Source: Acidobacteriota bacterium (GTDB lineage: Bacteria > Acidobacteriota > Terriglobia > Terriglobales > Acidobacteriaceae). From it: a DNA stretch of 64,000 nt. A model generated the notes under the pieces. That model was not told the DNA's origin. It saw nothing but the letters and a program-made list of their open reading frames with translations, and did not search any database. Of this stretch, positions 8,388 to 18,819 are shown in pieces. Location of the stretch: NCBI GenBank assembly GCA_028872955.1, contig JAGWNX010000003.1, positions 1 through 64,000 on the forward strand, read 5' to 3'. The position numbers were made by a program, and so were the translations under genes. Within the stretch, counting starts at the first letter, position 1. Every line of letters begins with the position of its first letter.

Positions 8388-8981
8388 GTGAAACTGATCG
8401 TCGGACTGGGCAACCCCGGGGTCGAGTATCAGTTCACGCCGCACAACGCAGGGTTTCTGGCGGTGGACCGCATCGCGGAGTTCTGTGGGGTGCAGGTTGC
8501 CAATCGCCGGGGCAGGGCGTTGACGGCGAAGGCGAAGCTGGCAGGGCAGGATGTGCTGCTGGCGAAGCCGGAGACGTTTATGAACCTGAGCGGCCTGTCG
8601 GTAGCCGCGCTGCTGCGGGAGCTGGAGCTTCAGGACGCGGCGCAGGATCTAGTGGTGCTGCACGACGAGCTGGCGTTTCCGCTGGGCACGCTTCGCATCA
8701 GCGAGCGTGGTTCGGGCGGAGGGCACAACGGAATCCGGTCGATTCTGGGTTCGCTGGGTACGGAAGAGTGGACGCGCATTCGCATCGGGGTCGGCAAGCC
8801 GGCGCTGGAGGATGGGCGAGTTGTGAAGGCGGGTGGCAGCGGGTATCTGCTGGCTCCGCTGCGCAAGCAGGAGCTTGCGGTGTTGGATGAGGTGCTCGAC
8901 CAGGCACGGGCCGCGGTTGAGATGGTGCTGACGGAGGGTGTCAGCGCTGCGATGAATCGGTTCAACCGGAAGACGCCGTAA
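8388..8981 (+). CDS. pth: Peptidyl-tRNA hydrolase
   Basis: Releases tRNA from peptidyl-tRNAs dropped by ribosomes. The 197-aa length is normal. Catalytic and substrate residues of the family are visible: Asn9 in GLGNPG, His19 in PHNAGF, and the Asp in VVLHDELAFPLG; FMNLSG and GGHNGIRSI complete the signature. Translation starts at a GTG with GAGGAAGGAA about 8 bases upstream. It is the last gene of the prs-rplY-pth group. Confidence 0.95.
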   Translation: MKLIVGLGNPGVEYQFTPHNAGFLAVDRIAEFCGVQVANRRGRALTAKAKLAGQDVLLAKPETFMNLSGLSVAALLRELELQDAAQDLVVLHDELAFPLGTLRISERGSGGGHNGIRSILGSLGTEEWTRIRIGVGKPALEDGRVVKAGGSGYLLAPLRKQELAVLDEVLDQARAAVEMVLTEGVSAAMNRFNRKTP

Positions 8982-9089
8982 GCGGCGAACGACGGCGGGA
9001 CCCAGGATAGGGCAGTTTATTCCAGACCGTGGCGGCAGACGATGCGCTGACACGGTGCGAAGCAGAACTTCGCAGAAAGAAGTACACGT

Positions 9090-9500
9090 ATGAATCGTAG
9101 TTACGAGATTATGTTCATCGTTCGTCCGGATGTGGAAGAGGCCGATCTGGACAAGCTGATCGAGGGTCTGACGGGCAACATCGTGAGCGGTGGCGGTGAG
9201 GTGAAGGCCGCAGAGAAGATGGGTCGTCGGCGTCTGGCGTACACGGTACGCAAGTTCAACGATGGCTTCTACGTGCTGCTGCACGTGCTGGCCGAGGGTG
9301 GCCTGATTACGGAGATTGAGCGCCGCCTGCGTGTGCAGGAGCAGGTGATCAAGTTCATCACCGTGCGCATGGATGAGGAAGAGAAGCGCCTGGCGAAGGT
9401 GAAGGCTCTGCGTGACAGCAAGGTGAAGCGCAGCGCGTTGCCCGCGGTTGAGGCCGTGGCAGAGGCTCCGGCTGCGGCCGAGCCTGCGGCAGCAGTCTAG
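9090..9500 (+). CDS. rpsF: 30S ribosomal protein S6
   Basis: Small-subunit protein that pairs with S18. The 136-aa protein begins with the typical NRSYEIMFIVRPD strand and contains the GRRRLAYTVRKFNDGFYVLL and RVQEQVIKFITVR segments. The C-terminal 30 residues are an Ala/Glu-rich extension. It heads the conserved group rpsF-rpsR-rplI; no ssb gene lies between rpsF and rpsR as it does in some other bacteria. Confidence 0.96.
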   Translation: MNRSYEIMFIVRPDVEEADLDKLIEGLTGNIVSGGGEVKAAEKMGRRRLAYTVRKFNDGFYVLLHVLAEGGLITEIERRLRVQEQVIKFITVRMDEEEKRLAKVKALRDSKVKRSALPAVEAVAEAPAAAEPAAAV

Positions 9501-9668
9501 AGGCGGCAAGCGCAGACGCAAGGAATTTTGCGATGACGGGTTCGCCGACATTGCACAACGTAGCAGGAATCGGTCGCAGCCAGCTTCCACTCAGTCCTGA
9601 TGGGGCTGAAGGTTCAGAGACACCACAGCGTGTCTGGAGCTGGCCACGGCGCAACAGAAGGAAAGGAA

Positions 9669-10010
9669 ATGAACATGGCTGACGAAACCACCAGCACACC
9701 GTCCACCGAAGTCCAGACGACGAGCACCCCCCGCCCTGCGGGCCCCCGGCCTCCGCGCCCTGCTGGCGCACCCGGCGGCGCAGGCGGTCGCAAGTTCTTC
9801 CGCCGCAAGAAGGTCTGCAAGTTCTGCACGGAGAAGATCGACGCGATCTCGTACCGCGATGTACGCCTGCTGCAGGGCTTTGTGGCAGAGCGGGGCAAGA
9901 TTGTTCCGCGCCGCCTGACGGGCGTCTGCACGCGCCACCAGCGCAAGCTGAGCCAGGCGATCAAGCAGTCGCGCAACATCGCGCTGCTGCCGTTTGCCGC
10001 GCGCTACTAG
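9669..10010 (+). CDS. rpsR: 30S ribosomal protein S18
   Basis: Small-subunit protein, partner of S6. The core from about residue 42 ([12 protein letters not shown]...) to the end carries the family pattern, including IDYRD-like [13 protein letters not shown] and [26 protein letters not shown] Cys pair (KVCKFC) of the zinc-binding type is retained. Residues 1-40 are a Pro/Ala/Gly/Thr-rich extension not found in short S18 forms. Start chosen at 9669 with GAAGG 7 bases upstream; ATG at 9675, with AAAGG upstream, is equally possible. Confidence 0.95.
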   Translation: MNMADETTSTPSTEVQTTSTPRPAGPRPPRPAGAPGGAGGRKFFRRKKVCKFCTEKIDAISYRDVRLLQGFVAERGKIVPRRLTGVCTRHQRKLSQAIKQSRNIALLPFAARY

Positions 10011-10089
10011 GCTGCGAGCGTGGGTCGAAAAAGAAGATTTGCCTGACTGGCCAAGGGCCAGACAGCTAACGAAGTCTGGAGAAACTCTC

Positions 10090-10554
10090 ATGGAAGTGAT
10101 CCTGAAGGAAGACGTAAACAAGCTCGGTCACCGCGGCGATGTGGTGAAGGTTGCCGATGGCTACGGGCGCAACTACCTGCTGCCGGAGAAGCTTGCGATT
10201 GAAGCGACGGCGGCCAACAAGGCCGTGATTGAGCAGATGAAGGCTTCGGCCGTTCGCAAGTCTGCCAAGGAGAAGGCCTCGGCCGAGACCCTGGCCAGCG
10301 AGCTGAACGCAGTGGAGCTGGTGTTTGAGCGCAAGGTGGGCGAGAACGACCACCTGTTCGGCTCGGTCACCTCGGGCGACATTGCTCAGGAGCTGGAGGC
10401 CAAGGGCTTTACCGTAGATCGCCGCAAGATCTCGCTGGAAGAGCCGCTGAAGCAGCTCGGCGAGTATCACGTTCCTGTGAAGCTGCACCGCGAGGTGACC
10501 AGCCACGTGAAGGTGACGGTGAAGGGCGAAGCGACCGACGAGGCCGCAGCCTAA
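10090..10554 (+). CDS. rplI: 50S ribosomal protein L9
   Basis: Large-subunit protein binding 23S rRNA. The 154-aa protein starts MEVILKEDVNKLGHRGD and has the GYGRNYLLPEKLA signature, a long connecting helix and the C-terminal domain ending with KVTVKGE. Start at 10090 is supported by TCTGGAGAAA just upstream and by the family's invariant start. It ends the rpsF-rpsR-rplI operon. Confidence 0.96.
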   Translation: MEVILKEDVNKLGHRGDVVKVADGYGRNYLLPEKLAIEATAANKAVIEQMKASAVRKSAKEKASAETLASELNAVELVFERKVGENDHLFGSVTSGDIAQELEAKGFTVDRRKISLEEPLKQLGEYHVPVKLHREVTSHVKVTVKGEATDEAAA

Positions 10555-10580
10555 GCAACGCGACAACGATCAAGACAACC

Positions 10581-10623
10581 AACGCCGTATCCGCCGGGGA
10601 AGCCCGATGGATACGGCGTTTTT
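10581..10623 (+). terminator. Rho-independent terminator after rplI
   Basis: A perfect 12-base stem (10581-10592 with 10609-10620, AACGCCGTATCC and its complement) with a 16-base loop, running into five T residues. It closes the ribosomal operon. The permease gene on the opposite strand ends 50 bases further on. Confidence 0.9.
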
Positions 10624-10670
10624 GCTTGAGCGGAAGACGGAGACGGCTGCGGCAGTCTGCGGCGTGGGCG

Positions 10671-11945
10671 CTACTCGTACTTGAGCGTCTCCACCGGGTC
10701 AAGCTGTGCAGCGCGGTTAGCGGGGATCGTACCGAAGATGACGCCCACCAGCACCGACGTGCCCAGCGCAATGACGACCGACCACAGGCTGATGGGGATG
10801 GCAAACGGCGTAAACAGCCGGATGGCCAGCGGGATGGAGAGGCCGGCCAGGGTGCCGACGATTCCACCACTCAGCGAGAGGAAGACCGCCTCCGTGAGGA
10901 ACTGCATGCGAATCTCGCGGCTGGTGGCCCCCAGCGCCTTGCGGATGCCGATCTCGCGGATGCGGAAGCTGACGTTGGCCAGCATGCTGTTCATAATGCC
11001 GACGCCGGAGACGATGAGGGTGACGAAGGCGGCCAGCGTCAGCACGATGGTCAGCATGTCGGCGATCTGGGCCATCACGTTCAGCACACCGGTCATGGTG
11101 AAGGCGGTGTACACCGAGGCGGGCCGGTGACGGCTCTTGATGACGGCCAGAATCCGCCGTGCGCCCTCCGGCACGTCGGTCGGCTTCTGCATGGAGAAGA
11201 AGATCTCTTTGACCGTATCGGTTCCGGTAAAGTAGCGCGCCACGGGGTAAGGAATCAGGATGGTCTGGTCGCTGATCTCGGACTGGCCGAAGGTGTCGAT
11301 GCGCATCTTGAAGACGCCGACGATGGTGAAGGGAATGCCGGAGATGGACAAGGTGCGCCCGATGGCGGCTGAGGGCGAGCCGAAGAGCGAGACGGCGAAG
11401 GGCTCCACCAGCAGGGCAACCTTGGTGTGGGCCGTGGCGTCTTCGTCGTCGAAGAAGCGGCCAGAGACGACGGCGAGGTTGCGAATGTCCTTGTACTGCG
11501 GGGAGACGCCCAGGATGAGGGTCTCTTTGCTGATGCCGTCGCCAAGGCTGATGTTGTCGTGTGTCTCCAGCATGGGCGAGGTGGCGGCAACCCCTGCCAC
11601 CTGGTCCATGACCGCGACCATATCTTCGCGGGTCATGTAGTCCGGCGTGCTGACGTTATCCGGGCCCACGATGTTGCCGCCGTTGTACTGCATCTCCACC
11701 ATGTTGGGGCCGATGCTGGCCAGCAGATCCAGCGCATACTGCTTGCCGGTGAGGCCCAGGGTAACCACCAGGATGATGGAGGCCGAGCCGATGATCATGC
11801 CGAGCATGGTGAGCAGGAAGCGCACCTTGCTGGCGCGGAAGCTATCCACGGCAAGGCGCACCACCTCGCTGAAGAGCATGGTGGAGCGGGCGCTGGCCAG
11901 GGTGCGGTCAAACGAGCTGGCTCTGCTGGTTTCCGTAGGCGTCAT
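10671..11945 (-). CDS. MacB-type ABC transporter permease (FtsX/MacB core)
   Basis: A 424-aa inner-membrane protein with one N-terminal helix (about 42-65, LLTMLGMIIGSASIILVVTLG), a large periplasmic MacB_PCD domain (about 70-275), and three C-terminal helices of the FtsX domain, including the RIREIGIRKALGA coupling segment and the closing PANRAAQLDPVETLKYE motif. Such permeases work with a MacB-like ATPase and an adaptor to move lipoproteins, peptides or drugs. Neither partner is next to it, so the complex must be completed from elsewhere or the protein works alone. ATG at 11945 was preferred to an upstream TTG at 11954. Confidence 0.85.
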   Translation of the reverse strand: MTPTETSRASSFDRTLASARSTMLFSEVVRLAVDSFRASKVRFLLTMLGMIIGSASIILVVTLGLTGKQYALDLLASIGPNMVEMQYNGGNIVGPDNVSTPDYMTREDMVAVMDQVAGVAATSPMLETHDNISLGDGISKETLILGVSPQYKDIRNLAVVSGRFFDDEDATAHTKVALLVEPFAVSLFGSPSAAIGRTLSISGIPFTIVGVFKMRIDTFGQSEISDQTILIPYPVARYFTGTDTVKEIFFSMQKPTDVPEGARRILAVIKSRHRPASVYTAFTMTGVLNVMAQIADMLTIVLTLAAFVTLIVSGVGIMNSMLANVSFRIREIGIRKALGATSREIRMQFLTEAVFLSLSGGIVGTLAGLSIPLAIRLFTPFAIPISLWSVVIALGTSVLVGVIFGTIPANRAAQLDPVETLKYE

Positions 11946-12020
11946 GGACCTCAAACATTTAGACGCCTACCAGTATCGCAGCGGTGCGGCAATCTTTACC
12001 AGCGAAGGCGCGCGCCACGA

Positions 12021-12149
12021 CTATGGAAGGTCAGCGTACGCGCGGCAGGCGACCAGCTGGGAGTTGAGTGCGGTGCCGCTCAGGCGCGAGGTCTTGAGCA
12101 GCACCTCAAAGTACGGGAAGCCGCCGTTGTGGTGCAGGCTGCCGCAGCT
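12021..12149 (-). pseudogene. C-terminal remnant of a membrane winged-helix regulator
   Basis: Immediately behind the SDR gene, on the same strand, 43 codons remain open up to a TAG at 12021-12023. They encode a peptide containing FPYFEVLLKTSRLSGTA and LVACRAYA. This matches the very C-terminus of the intact regulator at 28810-30117 (LPYFELLLRTSWVKGTA, VVAFRPHG), with about 14 of 29 residues identical and no gaps. No start or N-terminal part exists: homology stops where the SDR gene begins. It looks like the tail of a second regulator of this family that was overwritten by rearrangement. Confidence 0.75.
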
Positions 12150-12150
12150 G

Positions 12151-12915
12151 CTACACCCAGCCTGCATCGATGACGAGGCTCTGGTTGGTGATGGCGGCAC
12201 TGTCGTCGGAGGCCAGGAAGAGCGCCAGCTGAGCGACCTCCTGCGGCAGAATCAGTCGCTTGATGGCCTGGTTGGCAAGCACCTCGGCTTCGTACTGCGG
12301 GGTGAGCCACAGTCGGCGCTGGCGCTCGGTCAGCACGGCTCCGGGCAGGATGGCGTTGACGCGCACGTTGCTGCTGCCCAGCTCGTGGGCGAGAGTGCGG
12401 GTAAGGCCGACGATGCCGGCTTTGGCCGTGACGTAGGCGGGCAGACCGGTGGAGGGAATCATCCAGCTGATGGAGCTCATGTTGATGATGCTGCCGCGGG
12501 AGGCGGCGCGCATGGCAGGAGCGACGGCCTGGGCCATAAAGAACTGGTGTCGCAGATTGAGGGCCAGCGTGCGGTCCCATAGCTCGGGCGTAACCGTGTC
12601 GAAGGCGTGGCGGGTGTCATTGCCGGCGTTATTGACCAGCACGTCGATGGTGCCAAAGCGCTGCTGAATGGTGTGCACTGTGGCTTGCAGGGCGGCGACG
12701 TCGGTGAGATCGCAGGCGTAGAACTCGGGCGGCACGGGGTAGCTGGCCAGTCGTTGGCAGAGCGCCTCCGCGGCCTGGTGCTGGATGTCGAGAAAGGCGA
12801 CGCGGGCTTGCTGGCCGACAAACGCCTCGACGATCGCTTCGCCGATGCCGCTGGCTCCGCCGGTGACGATGACGGCGCGCCCGTTGAGGCTGGGATAGAC
12901 AGTAGTGCTGGTCAT
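12151..12915 (-). CDS. SDR oxidoreductase, D-xylose 1-dehydrogenase-like
   Basis: A 254-aa classical short-chain dehydrogenase. The NAD(P) loop TGGASGIG is at 18-25, NNAGND at 95-100 and the catalytic set Asn120, Ser148, Tyr161, Lys165 is intact. Asp43 at the end of the second strand suggests NAD+. From memory the sequence follows the Caulobacter XylB D-xylose dehydrogenase closely: YPSL start, NNAGNDxRH, NLRHxxF, INxSSISW, VxTxRQ and a terminal IDAGW. That would make xylonolactone/xylonate from xylose, fitting the xylan-degrading genes a few kb away. Related SDRs act on rhamnose, fucose or galactose, so the sugar is inferred. It is divergent from perR. Confidence 0.8.
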   Translation of the reverse strand: MTSTTVYPSLNGRAVIVTGGASGIGEAIVEAFVGQQARVAFLDIQHQAAEALCQRLASYPVPPEFYACDLTDVAALQATVHTIQQRFGTIDVLVNNAGNDTRHAFDTVTPELWDRTLALNLRHQFFMAQAVAPAMRAASRGSIINMSSISWMIPSTGLPAYVTAKAGIVGLTRTLAHELGSSNVRVNAILPGAVLTERQRRLWLTPQYEAEVLANQAIKRLILPQEVAQLALFLASDDSAAITNQSLVIDAGWV

Positions 12916-13049
12916 AGATGTGAGTGAAGCCGTGGAGCGATCTTGTACGCGGTGAGGTGCAGCGGCGTGCTGCCATCATAGTGCCTTGGCGTGCAGCGGT
13001 GTGCTGCGCGGCCGGGGTTATCGCCGTGTTGGTCGATGCGGCCAGAGTC

Positions 13050-13080
13050 TTGACAAAATCCAAAATTAGAAAGAGTCTAA
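13050..13080 (+). promoter_or_regulatory. perR promoter with candidate PerR box
   Basis: A TTGACA hexamer at 13050-13055 is followed by TTAGA-AAGAG-TCTAA (13066-13080), a perfect 5-5-5 inverted repeat whose 15-base span and TTA/TAA ends match the 7-1-7 layout of Per boxes. It overlaps the expected -10 position. Autoregulation by PerR, together with control of katG downstream, is inferred. Confidence 0.6.
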
Positions 13081-13126
13081 GTTTGGCCTGAAGGCAACGT
13101 TGCCCTGTGGGCAGGAAGGTTGAAGT

Positions 13127-13552
13127 GTGGACGCCGAGCGGATACGCGAGAGTCTGGAGAGCAACGGTCTGCGATTTACGTCGCAGCGGTACTGCGTGAT
13201 GGCGTTTCTACTGGAGCACGCCGGGCATCCGACTGCGGCGGAGATCTTTGAAGGGGTCAACCGGCTGGATCCGCGGTTGTCCCGTGCGACGACCTACAAC
13301 AACCTGCGCGATCTGGTGCAGGCCGGGCTGGTTCGAGAGGTTGCGGTCGAGGGGCGGGCAGCGCGGTTTGACGCGAAGAGCGCCGAGCACCATCACTTTA
13401 TCTGCGACTGGTGCGGCCGCGTGGAGGACATTGCCTGGTATCCGGTGCCCAGGCCGGGGGCCGCGTCGCTGGGTAAGCGGGTGGTTCGTGCCAGTGAGCT
13501 GATTCTGCGCGGGCTGTGTTCTGCCTGTGCGGCAGAGAAGGCGTCGCAGTAA
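13127..13552 (+). CDS. perR: Fur-family peroxide regulator PerR
   Basis: A 141-aa Fur-family repressor. The winged helix covers about 1-75 and the dimerisation domain follows. Every metal ligand of Bacillus subtilis PerR can be found at a constant offset of three: His34, Asp82, His88, His90 and Asp101 for the regulatory iron/manganese site (Asp101 corresponds to the Asp104 that distinguishes PerR from Fur), and Cys93, Cys96, Cys131, Cys134 for structural zinc. Peroxide would oxidise the regulatory His residues and release DNA. Starts at a GTG with AGGAAGG upstream. katG follows after about 118 bases, its likely target. Confidence 0.9.
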   Translation: MDAERIRESLESNGLRFTSQRYCVMAFLLEHAGHPTAAEIFEGVNRLDPRLSRATTYNNLRDLVQAGLVREVAVEGRAARFDAKSAEHHHFICDWCGRVEDIAWYPVPRPGAASLGKRVVRASELILRGLCSACAAEKASQ

Positions 13553-13580
13553 TGGGGCGAGGTCGTACGAGTTGAGTTGA

Positions 13581-15869
<2,289 letters not shown>

Positions 15870-15888
15870 CGACGAGGCAACCACACAG

Positions 15889-15922
15889 GGCCCGTACCAG
15901 TCAGTCTGGTGCGGGCCTTTTT
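15889..15922 (+). terminator. Rho-independent terminator after katG
   Basis: A 12-base stem with one G-U pair (15889-15900 with 15906-15917, GGCCCGTACCAG and CTGGTGCGGGCC), a five-base loop and five T residues. It ends the perR-katG transcript 20 bases after the stop. Confidence 0.9.
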
Positions 15923-15953
15923 GCGCGATGGGGTCGACAGTGTGCCGTGCTGC

Positions 15954-18548
15954 TCAGCGAGGTTTGCGCGGTGGGTGTGCCGGTGTGAACTCGATGTAGT
16001 CCACCGGGGCGTACTCGCGGAAGTCGCGTGGCAGCCGGGCCTGCGAATCCAACTCGCCGGGAGCGGCGGCGCGTGCAGCACCAGCATCAAGCTCGGGGCG
16101 CAGGTCTGGCACGCCCAGTAGTTCGAGGTGGTCGCCGCGATGGAGCTGGATGTGCTCTGCGGTGAAGCGCGTGGAGGTCTGGCCGTCGGGGTGCGGGTCA
16201 AACTGCGCTGGTGGCAGCGTGTCGTTGGCGTCCCATGCGGCGATGCGCTGGCCGTTGCGACGCAGCTCGTAGTGCGAGACGCCGCGCCAGATATCGAAGT
16301 ACTGCACGGCGATGTTGTAGGTTCCACTGGCCTGCTGGAAGGGGATGGCGAGGGTGCATCCCGCCGCCACATGGCAGGCGACGGCCTTGCCGCCGGAGGC
16401 AGTCTCCCACGGCGTAACGTCGATGGCCTGGTACCCGCTCGCGATGCTGTTCTCGGCCTCGATGCGGCCTGGTTCGTGCCCGACTCGTCCTTGAGCGTCC
16501 GGGATCTTCGAGATCTGTTGGAACCAGGAGTTGATTGCGTCGCGCCACACGATGGCGTGGCCGGCCTGGAAGCGGAGGAGGGCGAGCACCTGCTGATAGC
16601 GCTCGTGATCGATGATGCCGCGCAGTCGTTGCCACTGGGTGACGTAGCTGCCTGCGGCTGCGGCGCTGTCGTAGTGCGTGTCGTAGATGGATTGCACGAG
16701 CGTTTTGCCGTTGTGCAGTCGATAGTCGTAGGGCACATGGTGGAAGAAGAGCAGCAGGTCATCGGGCGTGGTGGCCAGCGACTCATACTGCGCGGCCAAC
16801 TGCGGCGGGTACTGCTGCGCGTATCCGGTGCCGGCGGCGGTGCGGTCCATGCCGATGCCATCGGCCTGGCCGCGGAACCACTGTCCCCAGCCGTTGCGCT
16901 CGGCAGATTCGATCCCGGGTCCGAAGTGATAGCCCAGGATGTTGGTGAGGGTGCCCATTCCATTGGGTCCGGTGTAGCCCTCGTAGACGCCCCAGCTCTG
17001 GAGCAGCAGCGCAGAGATGGTGCGCACCGCGAGGGGGTGATTGCCCCAGGTCAGCCGTGTCCACTGGTCGGCCAGCTCGCCCAGCGGCAGATCAGGGTTC
17101 CAGGCCAGCCGGCCGTAGCCGTACAGGTTGGCCAGCGCCATCGGGTGATGCAGCCAGTTAGCCTCCATGCCAACATTGGTGACGGAGACGAAGCCGCCGC
17201 GGCGTGGTGTGCCGTCTGGCAGCGGAAAGCTGTGGCCCGTGACGATCTGTTTGACCGGCGTGCTGCGATCGTCGGCTCGCAGGTCGGTATCCAGCACCCA
17301 GCGCCACATGCTGGGTAGAAAGACCATGTGGCGTTGCTGGCCGGTGTACTCCTGCGCGGTCTGCACCTCCATCGCCATGCTGGTGTGGCGCAGTGCGGCG
17401 AAGAGCGGGCTGACAGGCTCGCGGGCCTGAAAGTCGATGGGGCCTTCCTTGATCTGAATGATGACGTTGTTCTCGAAGGCTCCGTCGTAGCGCGCGAAGT
17501 TATCGACACCGGCGCGCGCGCGGTCGGCCTTGGGGTCCTTCCAGTCCAGGTGGTTGTTGTAGACGAAGCCGCGGTACAGCACGACGCCGTGGTGCGGAGC
17601 CAGCGCGCGGGCCAGCACATTGGCGGCGTCTGCGGGCGAGCGCCCATACTGCGACGGCCCGCGGCGGCCCTCGGAGTCTGCCTTGACGGTAAAGCCGGCG
17701 AAGTCTGGAATCTCCCGGTAGATGGCATCGACCTTCTGCTGCCACCAGGCGATGACGGCGGGGTCCAGCGGATCGAAGGTGCTGAGGCCGCCGACCGTCT
17801 GCGGCGAGGTCAGGTCGATGCTGAGGGCCAGCCGGACGCCCCAGGGACGGAAGGCAGCAGCGAGCCGCGCAAACTCGTGGATGTGGGCCGGCGTCAGCAG
17901 GTCCAGGTCGGCGTTGACGTTGTTGACGTTGCAGCCGTTGATGCCGACCGAGGCCAGCAGGCGTGCGTATTGGGCAGCGCGTGTCAGGTCCGTGCGTACG
18001 TGGCCATTGGCGAAGAAGATGGAGCTGCCCGCGTAGCCACGTTCGATGGTGCCGTTCAGATTGTCCCACTCATCGGTCCAGCGGATGTCGGCCGCAGCCG
18101 TCTGGTCGATGAGGCGGGGCAGCGGTCGCTGGGCACCGATCTGCTGCAGCAGATAGAAGACGCCGTAGAGCTCGGCCTGGGGTGTGTTGCCGACGATGCG
18201 GATGCCGTGGGCGTCGCGGGTGATGCGGAAGTGGTCCAGCTCGGTGCTGGCGGTCGGGCCGGGCAACGTCGCGTGCTGCAGGCGGATGGCGGTGCCGGGC
18301 GTGGTGGTGGGAGCGATCTGCGTCTGCAGCCCGAGCATGCCTCGCAGCCCACGCTGCAGCTCGGCCGCAGCGGCCTGCTCCACGGGGTCCTGGGTCGCGA
18401 GCACGATGCGCGAGGGCACGGAGCGATAGGGCGCGGCGGCCACCGGGGCATAACGCAGCCACGCGGCGGAGCCATCTTCCGCCTGTGCGGCCAGGGCCGG
18501 CAGGATGACGCTGAGCAGGAGGGTGATGGTTCGGCTCGGCCGGTTCAA
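15954..18548 (-). CDS. GH67 alpha-glucuronidase with extra C-terminal carbohydrate-binding-like domain
   Basis: Removes (4-O-methyl)-glucuronic acid from the ends of glucuronoxylo-oligosaccharides. A signal peptide ends near residue 23 (ALAAQA). The family active site is intact: Glu293 in KADSEG as acid, Asp372 in PIDFQ and Glu400 in AQEYTGQ as the base pair, with the 28-residue spacing known for GH67. The enzyme core ends near 690. The remaining 170 or so residues start RIEAENSIASGY, the usual opening of CBM6/CBM35-like modules, and are not part of a standard GH67 protein. At 864 aa it is therefore longer than the family norm of about 700. It is divergent from a GH3 beta-xylosidase, which would finish the freed xylo-oligomers. 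Confidence 0.92.
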   Translation of the reverse strand: MNRPSRTITLLLSVILPALAAQAEDGSAAWLRYAPVAAAPYRSVPSRIVLATQDPVEQAAAAELQRGLRGMLGLQTQIAPTTTPGTAIRLQHATLPGPTASTELDHFRITRDAHGIRIVGNTPQAELYGVFYLLQQIGAQRPLPRLIDQTAAADIRWTDEWDNLNGTIERGYAGSSIFFANGHVRTDLTRAAQYARLLASVGINGCNVNNVNADLDLLTPAHIHEFARLAAAFRPWGVRLALSIDLTSPQTVGGLSTFDPLDPAVIAWWQQKVDAIYREIPDFAGFTVKADSEGRRGPSQYGRSPADAANVLARALAPHHGVVLYRGFVYNNHLDWKDPKADRARAGVDNFARYDGAFENNVIIQIKEGPIDFQAREPVSPLFAALRHTSMAMEVQTAQEYTGQQRHMVFLPSMWRWVLDTDLRADDRSTPVKQIVTGHSFPLPDGTPRRGGFVSVTNVGMEANWLHHPMALANLYGYGRLAWNPDLPLGELADQWTRLTWGNHPLAVRTISALLLQSWGVYEGYTGPNGMGTLTNILGYHFGPGIESAERNGWGQWFRGQADGIGMDRTAAGTGYAQQYPPQLAAQYESLATTPDDLLLFFHHVPYDYRLHNGKTLVQSIYDTHYDSAAAAGSYVTQWQRLRGIIDHERYQQVLALLRFQAGHAIVWRDAINSWFQQISKIPDAQGRVGHEPGRIEAENSIASGYQAIDVTPWETASGGKAVACHVAAGCTLAIPFQQASGTYNIAVQYFDIWRGVSHYELRRNGQRIAAWDANDTLPPAQFDPHPDGQTSTRFTAEHIQLHRGDHLELLGVPDLRPELDAGAARAAAPGELDSQARLPRDFREYAPVDYIEFTPAHPPRKPR

Positions 18549-18638
18549 GTGGGCTCCCGGTAGGGGGTTGAGGTGCTGGCGGGCAGGATATCCTGCAGCA
18601 CCATGCTCCGGCTATGCTACCGGAGTTTCCTTCCCTGT

Positions 18639-18666
18639 TGACTGTTTAAAGCGGTTAAATAGATAC
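18639..18666 (+). promoter_or_regulatory. GH3 promoter with operator-like motif in the spacer
   Basis: TTGACT (18639-18644) and TAGATA (18661-18666) are 16 bases apart. The spacer is filled by TTTAA-AGCGG-TTAAA, a 5-5-5 inverted repeat. A near copy of the 19-base string at 18644-18662 lies upstream of the other GH3 gene (37417-37435), 16 of 19 bases identical, again between -35 and -10-like hexamers. A shared, possibly LacI-family, repressor is inferred. Confidence 0.5.
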
Positions 18667-18819
18667 TCCTCTCGCGGGTCGATCTGTCGCTGCCGCGCTG
18701 CGGCATGGCAGACGCTCGTGGTGTGGCCACCGGAAGAAGATCCGGACGAGAACGAAGAACCTGCGGCTGCACGAACCGTGCGGCGGTGCAGCAGGAAAGC
18801 AGTACCGGAGAGAGAGCAG

